A stretch of DNA of 46,986 nucleotides from Bacillota bacterium (GTDB lineage Bacteria; Bacillota_I; Bacilli_A; RF39; UBA660): positions 1 to 46,986 of the forward strand of contig SVAK01000008.1 of NCBI GenBank assembly GCA_015059445.1, in the 5' to 3' direction. Both the position numbers and the translations under genes were made by a program. The stretch's first letter is position 1. Each line of letters opens with the position of its first letter. Positions 1 to 9,450 of this stretch are shown piece after piece. Under the pieces are notes generated by a model that was not told the origin of the DNA, made no database searches, and saw only the letters and a list, made by a program, of their open reading frames with translations.

Positions 1-361
1 CACTTATTGTTGTTGTACATTCATACTTTAATGTGGCTTCTCCTCCACTTAGTTCTGCTACAGCTATCTCTCTTTGGACTTCTTCTTCATCATAATTCTT
101 TGCACTATCATTTGTTGCCCAATATGATCCTAATTTATCTTGAGCCATATCACTTACTGTTAGATTTAAATGTAAGTCTCCTGTTGGATTACTTAGTGCT
201 ATACTTCCTATTGCTTCTGTTGTTGCTGTTACATTAGTTGGTTTTTTATCATTACTTACTGGCGCGCTAAAATAAGCAAATGTTGCACTTAATACTAGTA
301 TTAGTAATGTTACCACACCCACTATTGTTAATGTCATTCTTTTTTTGTTATCAACTTCCAT
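1..361 (-). CDS. Secreted protein with SipW/TasA-type signal peptide (3' end outside window)
   Basis: The reverse strand opens with MEVDNKKRMTLTIVGVVTLL and stays open to the window edge, so about 120 N-terminal residues are visible. Positively charged residues are followed by a long hydrophobic stretch ending in ATFAYFSA (about residues 25-32). This resembles the alternate signal peptides of TasA/CalY-like proteins, which are processed by the SipW-type signal peptidase. The rest is Thr/Ser/Asn-rich, as in extracellular fibre or surface proteins. The start is set by a GGAG Shine-Dalgarno 7 nt upstream. A promoter (TTGACT, 18 nt, TATAAT) lies just upstream. It is not a class III prepilin because no G-F-T-x-x-E motif is present. 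The exact family is unknown. Confidence 0.75.
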   Translation of the reverse strand, partial: MEVDNKKRMTLTIVGVVTLLILVLSATFAYFSAPVSNDKKPTNVTATTEAIGSIALSNPTGDLHLNLTVSDMAQDKLGSYWATNDSAKNYDEEEVQREIAVAELSGGEATLKYECTTTIS

Positions 362-391
362 ATTTTTTCTCCGTTCCTATTTTATAAGTAA

Positions 392-421
392 ATTATATAT
401 TTTCCCCACCTCCGGAGTCAA
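392..421 (-). promoter_or_regulatory. Sigma-A-type promoter of the SipW-signal protein gene
   Basis: On the reverse strand TTGACT (416-421) is separated by 18 nt from TATAAT (392-397). The start codon at 361 lies about 30 nt downstream. A repeated intergenic motif sits just upstream of the -35 box at 439-467. Confidence 0.65.
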
Positions 422-438
422 GTTTTTGTGAAAATTTT

Positions 439-467
439 ATTGGTAATTTACAGTCTTTTCATCAATC
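439..467 (-). repeat. Dispersed intergenic motif, copy 1
   Basis: The reverse strand reads ATTG-ATGAAAA, a variable centre, then TAAATTAC-CAAT. Two further copies lie at 9363-9391 and 22051-22078. All are intergenic and end in short complementary arms. This copy follows the T-run of the terminator at 471-496 and precedes the promoter at 392-421. Function is unknown. Confidence 0.5.
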
Positions 468-470
468 AAA

Positions 471-496
471 AAAGAATTTACTTTTCATAAATTCTT
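471..496 (-). terminator. Intrinsic terminator of the 498-1487 ATPase gene
   Basis: On the reverse strand AAGAATTTA and TAAATTCTT form a 9-bp stem with a 7-nt loop, followed by a T-run. It begins directly at the stop codon. Confidence 0.6.
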
Positions 497-497
497 T

Positions 498-1487
498 TTA
501 TTTTAGAAGTAATCTTCTTTCTTGTTTGGTATACCCAGATAAAATTGGATTTTTTATTATTTCTCTATCTAAATAATCCAATACAAATGCATCATATTCA
601 CTTGGAGATAATTCACCCATTCTAGAATACAAGCCTCTTGCAGCCCTTAGTATTTCAAATAAATTACCATTAGTTTTAGATACCATTAAAGCTATAGTTT
701 CATTAGATAACATTGAATCAATACTTACTCTATATTTTGTATTACCTGACAAAATAGATGATTGAATAAATACACTATTAAGTATTTCTTTTATTATTTC
801 AATATCTTGAGTATAATTTACATCAACAATATCATTAGTCTTTTCTAAATCAGTAATTCGCTCTGGATTATTTATTACTCTGCTATCAGAAACTGTAACT
901 ACTAATCTCATATATTGTGATAACGTTCTATACATATATTCTTGATAATGTTGACTAGGTCCACCAACTACGTCAAAATTATCTAGCACTATAGTAATAG
1001 TTTCATAACTTAAAGTTTTAGTCGCTATTTCTAAAAATTCCTCTAATAACATTTCTGGATTCTCAATAATATCTTTACCTATTTCATTAAATTTAACTGT
1101 ATAATTATCATAAAAATGCATTAAATTAATTATTTTTATGATATAGTTTATTTTCTCTTCTAATCCTGCAAAATCACCTTGAAATTTATCCGGATATTTA
1201 GTTTGAATAAAAAATAACATTTTTTGAATTAACAAACAAATTTGATTTAGTTCAAAGATTTTAAAATCTGCTATAGAAAATATACTTCTACAATCAACTG
1301 TACCATCAATTATTAAATTTGTTGGATTACTATTTCTAGTAGTGTATTCTCTTAAAACAATCGTTTTTCCAACACCTTCATTTCCTATTAACATCACATT
1401 TGATTTATTAGTGTTTTCTAACTTTTTAATAATCTGATTAACAGGTTCTAAATATATACTTTTTTTGTTTTTGGGGCTTGTTGCCAT
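498..1487 (-). CDS. P-loop ATPase (AAA+/STAND-like), function unknown
   Basis: This cytoplasmic protein of about 329 residues has a clear Walker A motif, GNEGVGKT (about residues 35-42), and a Walker B-like IVLDNFD near 166-172. The all-helical C-terminal part resembles the lid region of AAA+/STAND ATPases such as the ORC/Cdc6-like and ExeA-like groups. No DNA-binding domain is evident. An ATG two codons further upstream (1493) is possible, but GAGAG is better spaced from the ATG at 1487. It is followed by its own terminator and neighbours spoIIM. I cannot assign a process; a regulatory or DNA-metabolism ATPase is most likely. Confidence 0.8.
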   Translation of the reverse strand: MATSPKNKKSIYLEPVNQIIKKLENTNKSNVMLIGNEGVGKTIVLREYTTRNSNPTNLIIDGTVDCRSIFSIADFKIFELNQICLLIQKMLFFIQTKYPDKFQGDFAGLEEKINYIIKIINLMHFYDNYTVKFNEIGKDIIENPEMLLEEFLEIATKTLSYETITIVLDNFDVVGGPSQHYQEYMYRTLSQYMRLVVTVSDSRVINNPERITDLEKTNDIVDVNYTQDIEIIKEILNSVFIQSSILSGNTKYRVSIDSMLSNETIALMVSKTNGNLFEILRAARGLYSRMGELSPSEYDAFVLDYLDREIIKNPILSGYTKQERRLLLK

Positions 1488-1546
1488 TATCATTCTCTCT
1501 TTTCCGTAGATAATATTATAGACCAGAATTTTTAAATAGTAAACAA

Positions 1547-2122
1547 TTATTTCAATAAAATTTCTAAATTTGAAAAAACAAAAGATGAAACAAAATATAA
1601 TATTATATTAATAACTAAAACAAAAACTATTATATATAAACTATTTTTAAAATTTATTATTATTTTATCTTTGATTGCCTCATCACTTTTATAAATAAAT
1701 ATGCCGATAATAAATCTTCCAATGTTAATAGTTTTTTGAATAAAAATTATCTTTAATATAAAAGTTAATATTTTATTAACTAATATATATAATAATATAA
1801 AAATAAATCCTTTAATTCCAAAAGAGACAAAGAAAATATTTATTAAAAAACCAATGGATAGACATTCATAAAAAATATAAAAAATACTTAAGGGAATTCC
1901 TACTGTAAAAAAAGATAGAACTAATAGTAAAGACATTATTATCAAGTCTTTTAAAATAAAGTTATAACGAAAATTATTAACCTCCATTAAAGTATTAATT
2001 ATATTTATTTTAGTATCACTATCTAATAAATAATAATATAAAAAACCTGATAATAAACCAATACTTGCTACAATCAAAACAAATCTTAAATACTTCTTAT
2101 TTTTCTGTATTAAGTTCCGCAT
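1547..2122 (-). CDS. spoIIM: Stage II sporulation protein M
   Basis: This integral membrane protein of about 191 residues has roughly five hydrophobic segments. A central stretch with TVGIPLSIFYIFYECLSIGF matches the pattern of the SpoIIM family. In Bacillus, SpoIIM forms the DMP complex with SpoIID and SpoIIP and localizes the peptidoglycan remodelling that drives forespore engulfment. SpoIID and SpoIIP are not in the window. The ATG at 2122 is preferred because GTGGTGA lies 6 nt upstream; an in-frame GTG at 2134 is the alternative. The 5' neighbour is a divergent micro-gene. Other sporulation genes in the window support the role. Confidence 0.85.
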   Translation of the reverse strand: MRNLIQKNKKYLRFVLIVASIGLLSGFLYYYLLDSDTKINIINTLMEVNNFRYNFILKDLIIMSLLLVLSFFTVGIPLSIFYIFYECLSIGFLINIFFVSFGIKGFIFILLYILVNKILTFILKIIFIQKTINIGRFIIGIFIYKSDEAIKDKIIINFKNSLYIIVFVLVINIILYFVSSFVFSNLEILLK

Positions 2123-2212
2123 ATTTTTCACCACTTAAGATTATGCAAAAAGTCTTTTAAAAATGCTTTAAATATGGTATATTTTTTATAGATATTAAAG
2201 GTGGGATTTTTT

Positions 2213-2308
2213 ATGAATAAAAAAACTAGAAAAATTCTAGTTTGGGTTATGCTTTTCTTAATGATTGCGTCATTCATTGCAGGTATTGCAGCTTATGCTA
2301 TATCATAA
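2213..2308 (+). CDS. DUF4044-like small membrane protein (31 aa)
   Basis: A micro-ORF encodes MNKKTRKILVWVMLFLMIAS followed by FIAGIAAYAIS. It has a basic N-terminus and one transmembrane helix, with the length and layout of the DUF4044 family of Firmicutes. GGTGG lies 8 nt before the ATG. Its stop codon overlaps the 3' end of the convergent pilD gene by 11 bp. The function of the family is unknown to me. Confidence rests on the ribosome-binding site and the family resemblance rather than on length. Confidence 0.7.
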   Translation: MNKKTRKILVWVMLFLMIASFIAGIAAYAIS

Positions 2309-3065
2309 AGAAAACTAATAAGTTCGTAAACTTTTCGATGAAAATAAATATTATAATCATTGAAGATATTAAAAATGGACCAAATGGAAGTTCATTTTTT
2401 TTATTGATATATAAAGATGCTATTGCATAAGGAAGAGCTAAAAAAGCCGCAAATATTAAAGAAATAAGACTAATTCTTAGACCAATACCGGGATACCCTA
2501 AAGTAAGACCTATTAGGAAACATAGCTTAATATCGCCTCCCCCTAAAGATTCTCTCTTATATATTTTATCTCCAATTAATTTAATAAAAAACATTATCAA
2601 AAATAAAGCTATACCATAAAAACAAGAATACAATGTATTTCTAAAACCTAATTCAAAGTATCTTAAGATGATTATTAACACGCTTCCTATGATTAAAGGA
2701 GAATCTAGAATAATCATATATTTAAAATCGCTAACAAATATTATTAGAGCAACAGATACAGAAACGAGATATATTCCTAATTTAATAGTAATGCCAAAAT
2801 ATAAATAACCAATTAAAAATATTAATCCAGTGATTAGTTCCATTAATAAATGATCAAAACTAATTTTTTTTCCACAATTTCTACATTTTCCTCTTTGAAT
2901 TATAAAAGATATTAGAGGTATTAATTCATACCATTTTAAATTGTTTTTACAATGGTCACATCTGCTTCTTCCACTAATAACATTTTCTTTTAAAGGAAGT
3001 CTTGTTCCTATTACTAAATAGAAGGAGCCTAGAATAGCCCCTATTATAAATATTAAAATCCCCAT
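2298..3065 (-). CDS. pilD: Prepilin peptidase / N-methyltransferase (PilD/ComC family)
   Basis: This polytopic membrane enzyme of 255 residues cleaves the leader of class III prepilins and methylates the new N-terminus. Two CxxC pairs (C36/C39 and C61/C64) form the zinc-binding loop found in many family members. The aspartyl-protease residues are Asp113 (VSDFKYMI) and Asp178 in GGGD, matching the conserved GxGD motif. The length is usual. AAGGAAA precedes the ATG. The gene lies 11 nt downstream of gspF, so the two are probably co-transcribed. The partner ATPase gene gspE is about 8.5 kb away on the other strand. Confidence 0.93.
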   Translation of the reverse strand: MGILIFIIGAILGSFYLVIGTRLPLKENVISGRSRCDHCKNNLKWYELIPLISFIIQRGKCRNCGKKISFDHLLMELITGLIFLIGYLYFGITIKLGIYLVSVSVALIIFVSDFKYMIILDSPLIIGSVLIIILRYFELGFRNTLYSCFYGIALFLIMFFIKLIGDKIYKRESLGGGDIKLCFLIGLTLGYPGIGLRISLISLIFAAFLALPYAIASLYINKKNELPFGPFLISSMIIIFIFIEKFTNLLVFFMI

Positions 3066-3076
3066 ACTTACTTTCC

Positions 3077-4648
3077 TTACATAATTTGCCCATACATTCC
3101 AAACATTGGAACTAAGACAGCAATAATTATTCCACCAACTACAAGCGCTAAGAAACTTATTAATATTGGTTCAATAAAAGCTTTTAAATTATTAACAACG
3201 TTTCGATGCAATCCTTGATAATATTCACTGACTTTTTGCATCATATTATCAAGCTCTCCTGTAGATTCACCAGTAACAATCATAAAATATGCTACATCTG
3301 GAACCGCCCAATGATCTTTGAAGGCTTCACTTATTTTTTCACCTTTAACTATATTGTTAATTGTTCTAAATAATATAGATTTATATATTTCATTATTTGT
3401 AATTTTACTTAAAATATCGATACTTTCAGTAATAAATACATTATTTCTTAAAAGTGATGCAAAAGTTTTAGTAAAAATAGCTAATTCATTATAAATCATG
3501 ATATCTTTTATCACAGGAATATGCATTAACATGGTTTGCATACTTCTTCTAAATGCTTTGATATTTTTATACGATACCACTAATACTATTACTGCTAAAA
3601 TAATTAATAAAATAATAATAACTATATTACTTTGTAAAAAAGCACTCAATTTAATAATAAAAGCAGTTAAACCATTTAATTCAATATTATTTTGTTCATA
3701 TATATCTACAAACTTAGGAATTATAACTACTAAAATAAATGCCACTACTACTATTGCAAAAATACTAATAATTAATGGATAAGTCATTGCGCTCTTCATT
3801 TGCTTTTTGGTTTCATCTATTTCTGTATAATAGCTACCCATATCTTCTAATGTTTCTACTAAAGTACCACTTGCCTCTGCAGCCTTTATCATATTAATTA
3901 AAAGCGCAGGAAACATACTACCTTGCTTTTCTAAAGCGGCAGAAAATGATGAACCTAAAGTAAGCTCGTAAGAAATAGCTTGAAACGCTCTTGCTTTACT
4001 TTTGCTGGATGACATTTGCTTTGTCAAAATTTTCACTGATTCATTTAAAGTTATGCCGGCTTTCAAATAAGTTGATAATTGAGTTAACCAAAAAATTAAT
4101 TCCTTAGTTTTCATCTTTGGGCTACCAATTGATGATTCTTTATACAAAAAATTTATCATTGGACTAGTTTTAATGCTATATACAGAATAACCTTCATTTA
4201 CTAAAAAAGCATTAATATCTAATTTAGATAATCCATTCATTGTACCTTTAATAATTTTTCCGTTTTTATCTCGCACTTTAAAATAATATACATTTACTTC
4301 TTTACTACGAGTTGCTCCAGTTGTTTGTAAGTCTTTAACTAATTCTTGATATTCTTGTTCTAGTTTGGCTAACGTTTTCGCACTATAATTGTAAACCTTT
4401 TCTTTTTTCTTTTTTACTGGTTCTTTTAATTCTTGATTTCCTAAAGCTTCTTTTGTTCTTTTATAAGCTTTATCTAAACGCCAACTAGTACTATTATATA
4501 AATAAACAAATAAATCATATGTACAAGCTTTTACACCTATAAAAGCGTATGAAAATATTGAAAAAATTACTAAAAATATATTTTTGAAAAAGCTTAAAAA
4601 TTGAATATACCACACTTTTTTTTCGTTAGGTGTTAAACTTTGTTCCAT
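3077..4648 (-). CDS. gspF: Type II secretion / type IV pilus inner-membrane platform protein GspF/PilC
   Basis: This 523-residue protein is the polytopic platform that couples the cytoplasmic ATPase to pilus assembly. It carries two T2SSF repeats, each ending in hydrophobic helices, with the typical KAAEASGTL and TGESTGELD stretches. The roughly 400-residue core is preceded by an unusual N-terminal extension of about 110 residues. That extension holds a hydrophobic segment (about 15-40) and a Lys/Glu-rich linker, and then the family's usual N-terminal YYFKVRDKNGK segment follows. A good Shine-Dalgarno (AAGGAAGG) precedes the ATG. It forms a probable operon with pilD. The function of the extension is not clear. 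Confidence 0.93.
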   Translation of the reverse strand: MEQSLTPNEKKVWYIQFLSFFKNIFLVIFSIFSYAFIGVKACTYDLFVYLYNSTSWRLDKAYKRTKEALGNQELKEPVKKKKEKVYNYSAKTLAKLEQEYQELVKDLQTTGATRSKEVNVYYFKVRDKNGKIIKGTMNGLSKLDINAFLVNEGYSVYSIKTSPMINFLYKESSIGSPKMKTKELIFWLTQLSTYLKAGITLNESVKILTKQMSSSKSKARAFQAISYELTLGSSFSAALEKQGSMFPALLINMIKAAEASGTLVETLEDMGSYYTEIDETKKQMKSAMTYPLIISIFAIVVVAFILVVIIPKFVDIYEQNNIELNGLTAFIIKLSAFLQSNIVIIILLIILAVIVLVVSYKNIKAFRRSMQTMLMHIPVIKDIMIYNELAIFTKTFASLLRNNVFITESIDILSKITNNEIYKSILFRTINNIVKGEKISEAFKDHWAVPDVAYFMIVTGESTGELDNMMQKVSEYYQGLHRNVVNNLKAFIEPILISFLALVVGGIIIAVLVPMFGMYGQIM

Positions 4649-4738
4649 AACTACCTTCCTTACTATTCTTTTAAATTATAGCATAAATAAATGTATGATT
4701 CTAGTACTTAATACATAAATTATAATAGGTGATTTATT

Positions 4739-5026
4739 ATGTTCGGACCAAGAATGGGAGCTTCATCATTTTCTTTTGGAAAAATATTAGGAGGAATATC
4801 TAAAACTTTAGGAGTAGTCAATCAAGTAATCCCAATTTATAAAGAAGCGAAGCCAATGATTCAAAATGCCAAGACTGCTTTTGGAATACTAAAAGAATTT
4901 GGAAGTTCTACTACTAGTAGGATAATGTCTAATACTGAAAAAAACATAAAACCCATTAAAGAAAAAATTAACACTATAAATAATGTTAATTTTTCCAGTT
5001 CTAAAGGACCTACTTTCTTTCAATAA
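4739..5026 (+). CDS. YqfQ/VrrA-like protein
   Basis: This 95-residue protein begins with MFGPRMGASSFSFG. It contains a Gly-rich segment followed by an amphipathic region, VNQVIPIYKEAKPMIQNAKT, that resembles the C-terminal part of Bacillus YqfQ (yqfQ-like family). In B. subtilis yqfQ also lies near sigA and trmK, which strengthens the call. Here it is convergent with trmK and their 3' ends overlap by 17 bp. It has GGTGATTT before the ATG. The molecular role of the family is not established as far as I know. Moderate confidence because the sequence is short. Confidence 0.65.
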   Translation: MFGPRMGASSFSFGKILGGISKTLGVVNQVIPIYKEAKPMIQNAKTAFGILKEFGSSTTSRIMSNTEKNIKPIKEKINTINNVNFSSSKGPTFFQ

Positions 5027-5630
5027 GTTTTTTTAAAATTAAACAATCAAAATATAATTTTATTCTTTTTGTAAAAGGTACCTTCTTCATCAATTCTTTA
5101 TTTTTATTAAGTAAATATTTATAATATGCATCATTGTTACTAATACCAAATTTTAAATCTATCTTATTTAATTGTTGTTTCCCTTTTATGCATAAAAGAA
5201 TTATATAATAATGGTTATTCTCGAGTATTGCTTGCTCATCAACTATTTTATATCCCATTTTATTTAAACTTTTTCTCAGACGATAATATTCATTATTACT
5301 AGCCAAAACTAACTTATTTGGCGTATTTTTATGGCTAATAATTTTTAGTATCGTACTTGTTCCCATACCTGCAATCACTGCTGTATCAAAATATACAGGA
5401 ATATTATTAAAACCATCACTTATGAATGTTTCAATATTCATATTATATTTTTTTATGTTTTTCCTAGCATAACTCAAAGCCTGCTCTGATATATCACTAG
5501 CATATACCTTTTTACATATATTATTTTGTTTCAAGAAAATACTTAAATAACCGTGGTCACAACCTATATCTACAACTGTATCTTTTTCGGTAATATTTCT
5601 AGCTAAAGCTTGAATTCTTTCACTATTCAT
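5010..5630 (-). CDS. trmK: tRNA (adenine22-N1)-methyltransferase TrmK
   Basis: This class I SAM-dependent methyltransferase of 206 residues makes m1A22 in tRNAs. Motif I is DIGCDHGYL (residues 21-29). SDISEQALSYARKN follows, and then AGMGTSTILKII, typical of the TrmK/YqfN family. The start codon shares one base with the rpoD stop (TAATG), so translation is probably coupled. The dnaG-rpoD-trmK order is conserved in Bacilli. No terminator is visible between rpoD and trmK. Confidence 0.92.
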   Translation of the reverse strand: MNSERIQALARNITEKDTVVDIGCDHGYLSIFLKQNNICKKVYASDISEQALSYARKNIKKYNMNIETFISDGFNNIPVYFDTAVIAGMGTSTILKIISHKNTPNKLVLASNNEYYRLRKSLNKMGYKIVDEQAILENNHYYIILLCIKGKQQLNKIDLKFGISNNDAYYKYLLNKNKELMKKVPFTKRIKLYFDCLILKKLIERK

Positions 5631-6730
5631 TAATTATCTAAAAAATCTCTTAATTTTTTAGCTCTTGAAGGATGACGTAATTTTCTTAAAGCTTTAGCTT
5701 CTATTTGTCTAATTCTTTCTCTTGTCACATTAAATCTTTTTCCAACATCTTCTAATGTATGACAAGTTCCATCAGTTAGTCCGAATCTAAGTTCCAATAC
5801 TTCTTGTTCTCTAGGTTGTAATGTTTGTAATACATCTTTTATTTCTTCTTTTAATATTTCATTTTCTGTATATTCTTCTGGAGATAAACTACTTTCATCT
5901 TTTAAGAAATCTCCCAAGTGTGAATCATCTTCTTCTCCAATTGGAGTTTCTAGTGATACTGGTTCTTGACTAATTTTAATTACTTCTCTAACCTTTTCAA
6001 CAGAAATCCCCATTTTCTTAGCAATCTCTTCATCACTTGGTTCTCTATTCAATTCTAGTGTCATTTGTCTTTGAACTCTAACCATTTTATTAATAGTTTC
6101 AACCATATGCACTGGTACACGAATTGTTCTAGCTTGATCTGCTAGAGCTCTGGTTATTGCTTGTCTTATCCACCATGTTGCATAAGTTGAAAATTTATAA
6201 CCTTTATCATAATCGAATTTTTCAACGGCTTTCATTAACCCTATATTTCCTTCTTGAATTAAATCTAAGAATAAAAGCCCGCGGCCAACATATCTTTTAG
6301 CAATTGATACAACTAAACGCAAGTTACTTTCTGCTAAAATTCTTTTAGCCTCTTCATCCCCGTCAGCAATTCGCATACTAATATTCATTTCAGCTTCGCT
6401 AGATAATAAGCTTATACGACCAATTTCTTTCAAATACATTCTTACTGGATCATTAATATTAACATCTTTAGTAATTTCAGCATCATCTAAAAGTATAGGT
6501 TCTTCTTCTTGAATTTTTCCGCCATCATCACTACCAGCTTCAGCCTCTTCTTCAGTTACTACAGAAATGCCAGCATCAACAAAAGCATTATACAATTCAT
6601 CCAAAGTATCACTATCTATTTCTAACCCTTTTAAGGCTTTAGCTAATTCTTCAAATGTAATATAACCTTGTTCTTCTCCTTTTTTTAATAAGCTTTCTTT
6701 TCTTTCTTCAAAAGTTTTAATTTCTACCAT
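5630..6730 (-). CDS. rpoD: Primary RNA polymerase sigma factor (sigma-A)
   Basis: This 366-residue housekeeping sigma factor directs core RNA polymerase to TTGACA/TATAAT-type promoters, which are visible across this window. Region 1.1 is followed by an acidic spacer and region 1.2 ([11 protein letters not shown]). Region 2 is canonical ([16 protein letters not shown], then the [13 protein letters not shown] segment). Region 4 has the helix-turn-helix [18 protein letters not shown]. The length matches B. subtilis SigA. Its start overlaps dnaG by 14 bp, forming the classic dnaG-rpoD operon. Confidence 0.97.
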   Translation of the reverse strand: MVEIKTFEERKESLLKKGEEQGYITFEELAKALKGLEIDSDTLDELYNAFVDAGISVVTEEEAEAGSDDGGKIQEEEPILLDDAEITKDVNINDPVRMYLKEIGRISLLSSEAEMNISMRIADGDEEAKRILAESNLRLVVSIAKRYVGRGLLFLDLIQEGNIGLMKAVEKFDYDKGYKFSTYATWWIRQAITRALADQARTIRVPVHMVETINKMVRVQRQMTLELNREPSDEEIAKKMGISVEKVREVIKISQEPVSLETPIGEEDDSHLGDFLKDESSLSPEEYTENEILKEEIKDVLQTLQPREQEVLELRFGLTDGTCHTLEDVGKRFNVTRERIRQIEAKALRKLRHPSRAKKLRDFLDN

Positions 6731-8462
6731 TTTTTACACTTCCTTTTTTTAAATCTAATATTTTTTTTGATATTTCAACTTGCTTATTAATATCAGTTTC
6801 TTTTTTTAACGATTCCTTTAATTTTTTTATTTCTTCTCTGTTTAAAATATCTTTTATCGCATTAAGATATTCTATAAACGTCTTTTCTTCCAATTCTTCA
6901 AAATTAACACTACCACTTATAGTATTAACTAAATCTCGAATATTATCGTCTAATTCTCCATAGCTGATGAAATCTGCAAGATTTATTTTACCATATTTTT
7001 CTATATAATACTCAATTTCTCTAATCAAATTTCTTTCTTCTGGATTTTTCAAAAACCCTAATTTTGTATTAAATATCTTCAAATACTTACTATCACTCAT
7101 CATATAATAAAGTACTTTTGTAACACATTTATCATATCTATCTTTACCAATACTATTTATTGGTATAACCGGTTTTATTTCTTTTATTTTATCAAAGGTT
7201 AATTCTTGTTTTAAAATTTCATAGTCTAAATTATGCTCTTCACTTAACTTCTTGATGGTGATTTCTTTAGTTAGATTATCAGCGCCATCTAACATTTTTA
7301 ATACAGATTTAACATAATTAATTAATTCTTCTGTATTATTTAAATTTTTATTTTCTTTTAAATAGTGCAATTTGTAATCAAAATAATTTAAACTATGCTT
7401 AATAATATCATTAAATGCATTGACTCCATATTTAACTATATATTCATCTGGATCTTTAGCACCACTTAATCTTACAACTTTTGTATCTACATTATTTTTT
7501 ATAAGTTCATTACCAATATTGACTGTGGCTAGTTCTCCAGCATTATCATTATCAAGCATTAATATGATAGGAACTCTTAATTTTTTTAGGATTTCCACTT
7601 GTTCTTTAGTCATGGCTGTTCCCATTAATGCTAGAACATTTCTTACTCCACTAGAGTACATTCTGATAGCATCCATATTACCTTCAACTAAGATGGCACA
7701 TCTAGCCTCTCTTATATAATTTTTAGCATTATGATAATTAAATAAAATGTTTCCTTTTTTATAAATAGAAGTTTCTTTTGTATTAATGTATTTAGCACTA
7801 TCTTCATTATTAAATATTCTTCCCGTATAACCAACTACGCTACCTTCTAAATTACAAATAGGAATCATTATTCTATTTACAAATTTATCATATCCACCAA
7901 TACCATCTTTAGTAATTAATCCTAAATCATCTAATTTATTAATATCATATCCCTTTTTGGTAAGAACATTATATAAATATGTATTATTATTTAAAGCATA
8001 TCCCATTTTAAAATCTCTAATTATTTCATCAGTAATATTTCTTTTTTCCAAATATTCTTTAGCTGTAATGCCTTCTTTACTATTCAAGTTATTTTGAAGT
8101 ATCTTGGTAGTAAAATCCATTATTTCATATTCTAATTTATATTTACTATCGCTCTTTGTACTAGGCACATAATCAAGAGGAATTCCCACTTTATCAGCAA
8201 CTTTTTTTACAGCTTCTATATAACTAATATTTTCATAGTCTTTAACAAAAGTGAAAACATTACCACCTTTATTACATACAAAGCATTTAAATAGTTGCCG
8301 TTCTTTAGAAACAGACATACTTGGTGAATGATCGTCATGAAAAGGACACACCCCAAAATAATTTTTGCCTTGCATTTTTAGTGGTATATAATCTGAAACA
8401 ATGCTCACTATATCAGCTGAGTTTCTTATATCATTAATTTTATCTTCACTAATTAATTGCAT
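6717..8462 (-). CDS. dnaG: DNA primase
   Basis: This 581-residue primase synthesizes RNA primers for replication. The N-terminal zinc ribbon has C39, H42, C60 and C63. The Toprim core has Glu260 (VEGNMDA) and the DxD pair Asp304/Asp306 (LMLDNDNAG). The C-terminal region would bind the DnaB-type helicase and is weakly conserved, as is normal. AGAGGG precedes the ATG. A promoter (TTGACG, 16 nt, TATAAT) at 8475-8502 probably drives dnaG-rpoD-trmK. Confidence 0.96.
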   Translation of the reverse strand: MQLISEDKINDIRNSADIVSIVSDYIPLKMQGKNYFGVCPFHDDHSPSMSVSKERQLFKCFVCNKGGNVFTFVKDYENISYIEAVKKVADKVGIPLDYVPSTKSDSKYKLEYEIMDFTTKILQNNLNSKEGITAKEYLEKRNITDEIIRDFKMGYALNNNTYLYNVLTKKGYDINKLDDLGLITKDGIGGYDKFVNRIMIPICNLEGSVVGYTGRIFNNEDSAKYINTKETSIYKKGNILFNYHNAKNYIREARCAILVEGNMDAIRMYSSGVRNVLALMGTAMTKEQVEILKKLRVPIILMLDNDNAGELATVNIGNELIKNNVDTKVVRLSGAKDPDEYIVKYGVNAFNDIIKHSLNYFDYKLHYLKENKNLNNTEELINYVKSVLKMLDGADNLTKEITIKKLSEEHNLDYEILKQELTFDKIKEIKPVIPINSIGKDRYDKCVTKVLYYMMSDSKYLKIFNTKLGFLKNPEERNLIREIEYYIEKYGKINLADFISYGELDDNIRDLVNTISGSVNFEELEEKTFIEYLNAIKDILNREEIKKLKESLKKETDINKQVEISKKILDLKKGSVKNGRN

Positions 8463-8474
8463 TTTTTTCCCTCT

Positions 8475-8502
8475 ATTATATATATTGTCAATCAGGCGTC
8501 AA
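8475..8502 (-). promoter_or_regulatory. Promoter of dnaG-rpoD-trmK
   Basis: On the reverse strand TTGACG (8497-8502) is followed after 16 nt by TATAAT (8475-8480), just upstream of the dnaG start at 8462. The leader would be very short. Confidence 0.6.
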
Positions 8503-8536
8503 TTTCCTTTTTTATTTGTAAAAAAAAACCATTTTT

Positions 8537-9280
8537 TTACTTTTTTTCAGCATTTTTTGGGAAATTACGACATAATTTTAATTCTGATTCTAAGTTTTCC
8601 ATAGCTACTTTTGTTCTGGCTACATTTAATAGTTCCTCTAAATTATCGCTATCCATGTGTAAGTCTTCTTGAAGCATTTTTAATAAAATATTTTTTATAG
8701 AAATATCATATCCTTTTAACTCTATTAATAAACTTGTAACATCTTCTGCATTTAAAAATTGTTGTAAAAAATCACATGCCATAGTAAACTCAAGTTTACT
8801 AACAGGATCTAATTCTGCAATTCTTTTTTCTCTTTTATTATCTTTTACTTCAAAAAAGGTTGTACAATTAGTTATTGTATTGTATAACTCATCTAATCTT
8901 TGATCAAAAGAGTTAGATGAAGCATTTCTAACTGATTGATATTTCTTTCGAGCATTTAATGTTATCATTAAACTAATAAATTGTATAAGTAGCGTAAAAT
9001 ATGGAGTCACATACAATAAAGCACAAGATATTAAAGTTACCAAAAGAAATATACTATAACTTTTTTGCATTTTCTTTTTTAAATCTGCAAGATATTTATT
9101 ATACGCATCCATATATTCGCTTAACTCTGTAGCTAAAATTATCATTTTATTTGATAACATCTCACTTTGATATACTGATAATTCAGATGCATCCATAATT
9201 TCACTATATATTTCATAAAATTTAGCTTCTGCTTTAGATATGACTTGTTCTCTTTCATCTAAAATATTTTTCTTTTTCAA
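8537..9280 (-). CDS. Membrane coiled-coil protein of unknown function
   Basis: This 247-residue protein starts with a charged, predicted helical segment (about 1-70). A hydrophobic hairpin follows at about 74-108 (SIFLLVTLISCALLYVTPYF, then TLLIQFISLMITL). The rest is a long charged helical C-terminal domain with no catalytic motif I recognise. The start codon is TTG, supported by a GGGGGG Shine-Dalgarno 7 nt upstream. A promoter overlaps the upstream terminator at 9322-9357. The arrangement, two helices flanked by cytoplasmic helical domains, would suit a scaffold or regulator, but this is only inference. Confidence 0.75.
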   Translation of the reverse strand: MKKKNILDEREQVISKAEAKFYEIYSEIMDASELSVYQSEMLSNKMIILATELSEYMDAYNKYLADLKKKMQKSYSIFLLVTLISCALLYVTPYFTLLIQFISLMITLNARKKYQSVRNASSNSFDQRLDELYNTITNCTTFFEVKDNKREKRIAELDPVSKLEFTMACDFLQQFLNAEDVTSLLIELKGYDISIKNILLKMLQEDLHMDSDNLEELLNVARTKVAMENLESELKLCRNFPKNAEKK

Positions 9281-9308
9281 TTATTTTCCCCCCTTTGTTT
9301 GAGCAAAT

Positions 9309-9336
9309 ATTATAACAAATTAAAAAAAATAATCAA
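9309..9336 (-). promoter_or_regulatory. Promoter of the 8537-9280 gene
   Basis: On the reverse strand TTGATT (9331-9336) and TATAAT (9309-9314) are 16 nt apart. The -35 box lies inside the terminator hairpin of the upstream rnfCD transcript, so termination and initiation signals overlap. Confidence 0.55.
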
Positions 9337-9357
9337 TAATAGCTGATTATTTTTTTA
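9322..9357 (-). terminator. Terminator downstream of rnfCD (near-palindromic, bidirectional form)
   Basis: TAATCA and TGATTA, extended by A and T runs, form a stem of about 14 bp around an 8-nt loop, with a T-tract in both directions. Confidence 0.65.
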
Positions 9358-9362
9358 ATTTT

Positions 9363-9391
9363 ATTGGTAATTTTCAATTTTTTCATCAATC
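9363..9391 (-). repeat. Dispersed intergenic motif, copy 2
   Basis: The reverse strand has ATTG-ATGAAAA, a variable centre, AAAATTAC-CAAT. It is nearly identical in layout to 439-467. It sits between the rnfD stop and the terminator at 9322-9357. Confidence 0.5.
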
Positions 9392-9450
9392 CAAAGAAAC
9401 AAGTATTTTTAAATTATTTAACCTGTTTTTTTCTAATTAAATAGATTAAA

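Noticed and set aside
7-237. 76-codon Leu-rich forward ORF
   Set aside because: It is antisense to the clearly coding SipW-signal protein and has no Shine-Dalgarno.
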